The notes below the pieces were generated by a model. That model saw only the letters and a list, made by a program, of their open reading frames with translations, made no database searches and was not told the DNA's origin. From Clostridiales bacterium (lineage in GTDB: Bacteria > Bacillota_A > Clostridia > Oscillospirales > Oscillospiraceae), in the NCBI GenBank assembly GCA_019410105.1, contig DXTB01000001.1, positions 62,001 to 126,000 of the forward strand: a stretch of 64,000 bases of DNA. Reading direction: 5' to 3'. This document shows, piece after piece, positions 62,267 to 64,000 of this stretch (within the stretch, counting starts at the first letter, position 1; each line of letters starts with the position of its first letter). Both the position numbers and the translations under genes were made by a program.

Positions 62267-63280
62267 ATGATCGTCGTTCTGAAACAAAACCCCAACCGGG
62301 ACCAGCTGGAGAGCCTGATCGCCTGGCTCCAGGAAAAGGGGATCATCATCCACACCAGCATCGGCGAGGCCCACACCATCTTAGGACTGGTGGGTGATAC
62401 CAGCCAGCTGGACATCGACCTGATTGCCGCCCTGGACATCGTGGAGGATGTGAAACGGGTCCAGGAGCCCTACAAGAATGCCAACCGGAAGTTCCACCCG
62501 GAGGACACGGTGGTGCAGGTGGGCAACACCCAGATCGGCGGCGGCAATCTGACCCTGATGGCGGGCCCCTGCTCTGTGGAGAGCGAGGAGCAGGTGGTGG
62601 CCATTGCCAAAGCGGTGAAGGCCAGCGGCGCCACCATGCTGCGGGGGGGCGCCTTCAAGCCCCGGACCTCCCCCTACTCCTTCCAGGGCCTGGGGGCCAC
62701 GGGTTTGGAGTACCTGAAGGTGGCCCGGCAGGAGACCGGCCTCCCCATCGTGACGGAGCTGATGGACCTGAGCCAGCTGCCCCTCTTCAAGGATGTGGAC
62801 GTGATCCAGATCGGCGCCCGGAACATGCAGAACTTCGACCTACTCAAGGCCGTGGGCCATCAGGACAAGCCCGTCATGATCAAACGGGGCATGTCCGCCA
62901 CCTACGAGGAGTGGCTGATGAGCGCCGAGTACGTCATGGCCGGCGGCAATGAGAATGTGATCCTCTGCGAGCGAGGTATCCGCACCTTTGAGAGCTACAC
63001 CCGCAACACCCTGGATCTGGCCTGCATCCCCGTGCTGCGGAAGCTGACCCACCTGCCCATCATCATCGATCCCAGCCATGCCACCGGCAAGAGCTGGCTG
63101 GTAGATCCCCTGGCCATGGGCGCCGTGGCCACCGGTGCCGACGGATTGCTGATCGAGGTCCACAACGACCCGGCCCATGCCCTGTGCGATGGCCCCCAGT
63201 CCCTGAAGCCGGAGGTGTTCGACGGCCTGGCGAAGAAGCTGCTGAAGCTCCATGACTTTATGAAGACGGTGGAGGAGTAA
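62267..63280 (+). CDS. aroF: 3-deoxy-7-phosphoheptulonate (DAHP) synthase
   Basis: First enzyme of the shikimate pathway, joining PEP and erythrose-4-P. The 337-residue type I-beta enzyme has an N-terminal ferredoxin-like regulatory domain (VVLKQNPNRDQLESLIAWL, about 70 residues) and a TIM barrel with MAGPCSVESEEQ, GGAFKPRTSPYSFQG, the metal/PEP-binding KRGMSAT and IIDPSHATGKS. AGGAGGAA precedes the ATG. Expression depends on the aromatic leader peptide, and tyrA follows after three bases. Confidence 0.96.
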   Translation: MIVVLKQNPNRDQLESLIAWLQEKGIIIHTSIGEAHTILGLVGDTSQLDIDLIAALDIVEDVKRVQEPYKNANRKFHPEDTVVQVGNTQIGGGNLTLMAGPCSVESEEQVVAIAKAVKASGATMLRGGAFKPRTSPYSFQGLGATGLEYLKVARQETGLPIVTELMDLSQLPLFKDVDVIQIGARNMQNFDLLKAVGHQDKPVMIKRGMSATYEEWLMSAEYVMAGGNENVILCERGIRTFESYTRNTLDLACIPVLRKLTHLPIIIDPSHATGKSWLVDPLAMGAVATGADGLLIEVHNDPAHALCDGPQSLKPEVFDGLAKKLLKLHDFMKTVEE

Positions 63281-63283
63281 GAC

Positions 63284-64000
63284 ATGAATGTTGCCATCGT
63301 CGGCCTGGGCCTCATCGGCGGGTCCATGGCCAAGAGCATCAAGAACCGCACCAGCCACACCGTCTGGGGCATAGACCTGAACGCGGAGACCATGACCATG
63401 GCCCGGATGTGCGGCGCCATCGACGCCCCCCTGACGGAGGAGAACCTGCCCCAGGCGGATCTGATCCTGGTGGCGATCCGGCCCGGCGCCGCCATCGAGT
63501 GGGTCCGGCAGCACGCGCCGCAGATCGCCAAGTCCGCCATTCTGGTAGACCTGTGCGGCGTGAAGCGGACCGTGGTGGCGGCCATCGCCCCCATCGCAGA
63601 GGAACGCGGCTTCTCCTACATCGGCGGCCACCCCATGGCCGGTAAGGAGCGGGGCGGCTTCACCGCCTCCGCAGAGGACCTGTACGTGGGAGCATCTATG
63701 ATCCTGACGCCGGACAAGCGGACGGATATGCGGCTGCTGGAGACGCTGAAGGCCTTCTTTCTGGACCTGGGCTTTGCGGGCCTCACCTTTTCAACGCCGG
63801 AGGAGCACGACCGCATCATCGCCTTTACTTCCCAGCTGGCCCATATCGTCTCCAGCGCCTATGTGAAGTCGCCGGAGGCCCAGAAGCGCCGAGGCTTTTC
63901 CGCCGGCAGCTTTCAGGATATGACCCGGGTGGCCCGTCTGGATGAGGACATGTGGACCGAGCTGTTTCTGGACGATGAGGACTTCCTCACCGCCGAGCTG
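63284..64000 (+). CDS. tyrA: Prephenate dehydrogenase TyrA (partial, runs off the window)
   Basis: The first 239 codons of a TyrA that converts prephenate to 4-hydroxyphenylpyruvate. NAD-binding VAIVGLGLIGGSMAKSI, then the catalytic region GGHPMAGKERGGF with His and the helical domain HDRIIAFTSQLAHIVSSA. The start is three bases after the aroF stop, within reach of GGAGGAG at the end of aroF, so the two are translationally coupled. The 3' end is outside the window. Confidence 0.93.
   Translation, partial: MNVAIVGLGLIGGSMAKSIKNRTSHTVWGIDLNAETMTMARMCGAIDAPLTEENLPQADLILVAIRPGAAIEWVRQHAPQIAKSAILVDLCGVKRTVVAAIAPIAEERGFSYIGGHPMAGKERGGFTASAEDLYVGASMILTPDKRTDMRLLETLKAFFLDLGFAGLTFSTPEEHDRIIAFTSQLAHIVSSAYVKSPEAQKRRGFSAGSFQDMTRVARLDEDMWTELFLDDEDFLTAEL

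Overview
The window is 64 kb of GC-rich, gene-dense, single-copy bacterial chromosome. T-box and TPP riboswitches, strong Shine-Dalgarno sites, GTG/TTG starts, MsmK-type sugar ABC transport, type III glutamine synthetase, rubrerythrin, several ferredoxin-like proteins and a butyrate/4-hydroxybutyrate-type CoA-transferase all point to a strict anaerobe of the Clostridia. A gut Oscillospiraceae (Flavonifractor/Lawsonibacter-like) is most likely; that placement is inference. I see no rRNA, CRISPR array, insertion sequence or intact prophage.

Layout. 0-2.3 kb: thiamine operon (TPP riboswitch tail, thiE, HAD phosphatase, thiD). 2.6-6.3 kb: MacAB-type efflux system. 6.3-8.5 kb: Vat-like acetyltransferase behind a 23-codon mini-ORF, GNAT, endonuclease IV. 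9-11.4 kb: DUF1538 membrane protein with a tandem PII-like protein. 11.5-16 kb: methyltransferase, patatin, Na/Pi symporter-PhoU, rubrerythrin. 16.2-22 kb: polar amino-acid ABC transporter, AbgB-like M20 hydrolase, NCS2 purine permease. 22-24.3 kb: rpe, a D-cysteine-desulfhydrase-like enzyme, recR. 24.6-29.4 kb: redox cluster (ArsR regulator, thioredoxin reductase-like protein, thioredoxin, ferredoxins, Crp/Fnr regulator, FliB-like methylase). 29.4-32.5 kb: a non-coding transcription unit, gap, and a divergent LacI regulator. 32.6-37.4 kb: serine hydrolase, possible ncRNA, MFS transporter, pyridoxal kinase, tRNA-Leu. 38-44.6 kb: carbohydrate ABC operon with its LacI regulator and a metallo-hydrolase. 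45-52.2 kb: DUF1275 pseudogene, uridine phosphorylase, metallopeptidase, Tex, a self-regulated XRE/small-protein pair, DUF1846 protein, methyltransferase. 52.3-58.5 kb: purA, small membrane protein, purB, orphan T-box with asnB-like remnant, glnN. 58.5-61.1 kb: LrgAB and CoA-transferase. 61.4-64 kb: phospholipase C-like protein, then aroF-tyrA behind an aromatic-codon attenuator; tyrA runs off the window.

The most interesting material is regulatory. (i) A 34-codon leader peptide with nine Tyr/Phe codons precedes aroF-tyrA, with explicit antiterminator and terminator pairings. (ii) A 12-bp palindrome is duplicated around the purA promoter and its core recurs inside the gap promoter. (iii) Near-identical LacI-type operators lie at gap and its divergent LacI gene. 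(iv) Two promoter-to-terminator units (29.5 and 34.9 kb) contain no gene and may encode structured RNAs. (v) A T-box is followed only by a decayed asparagine-synthetase-like fragment upstream of glnN.
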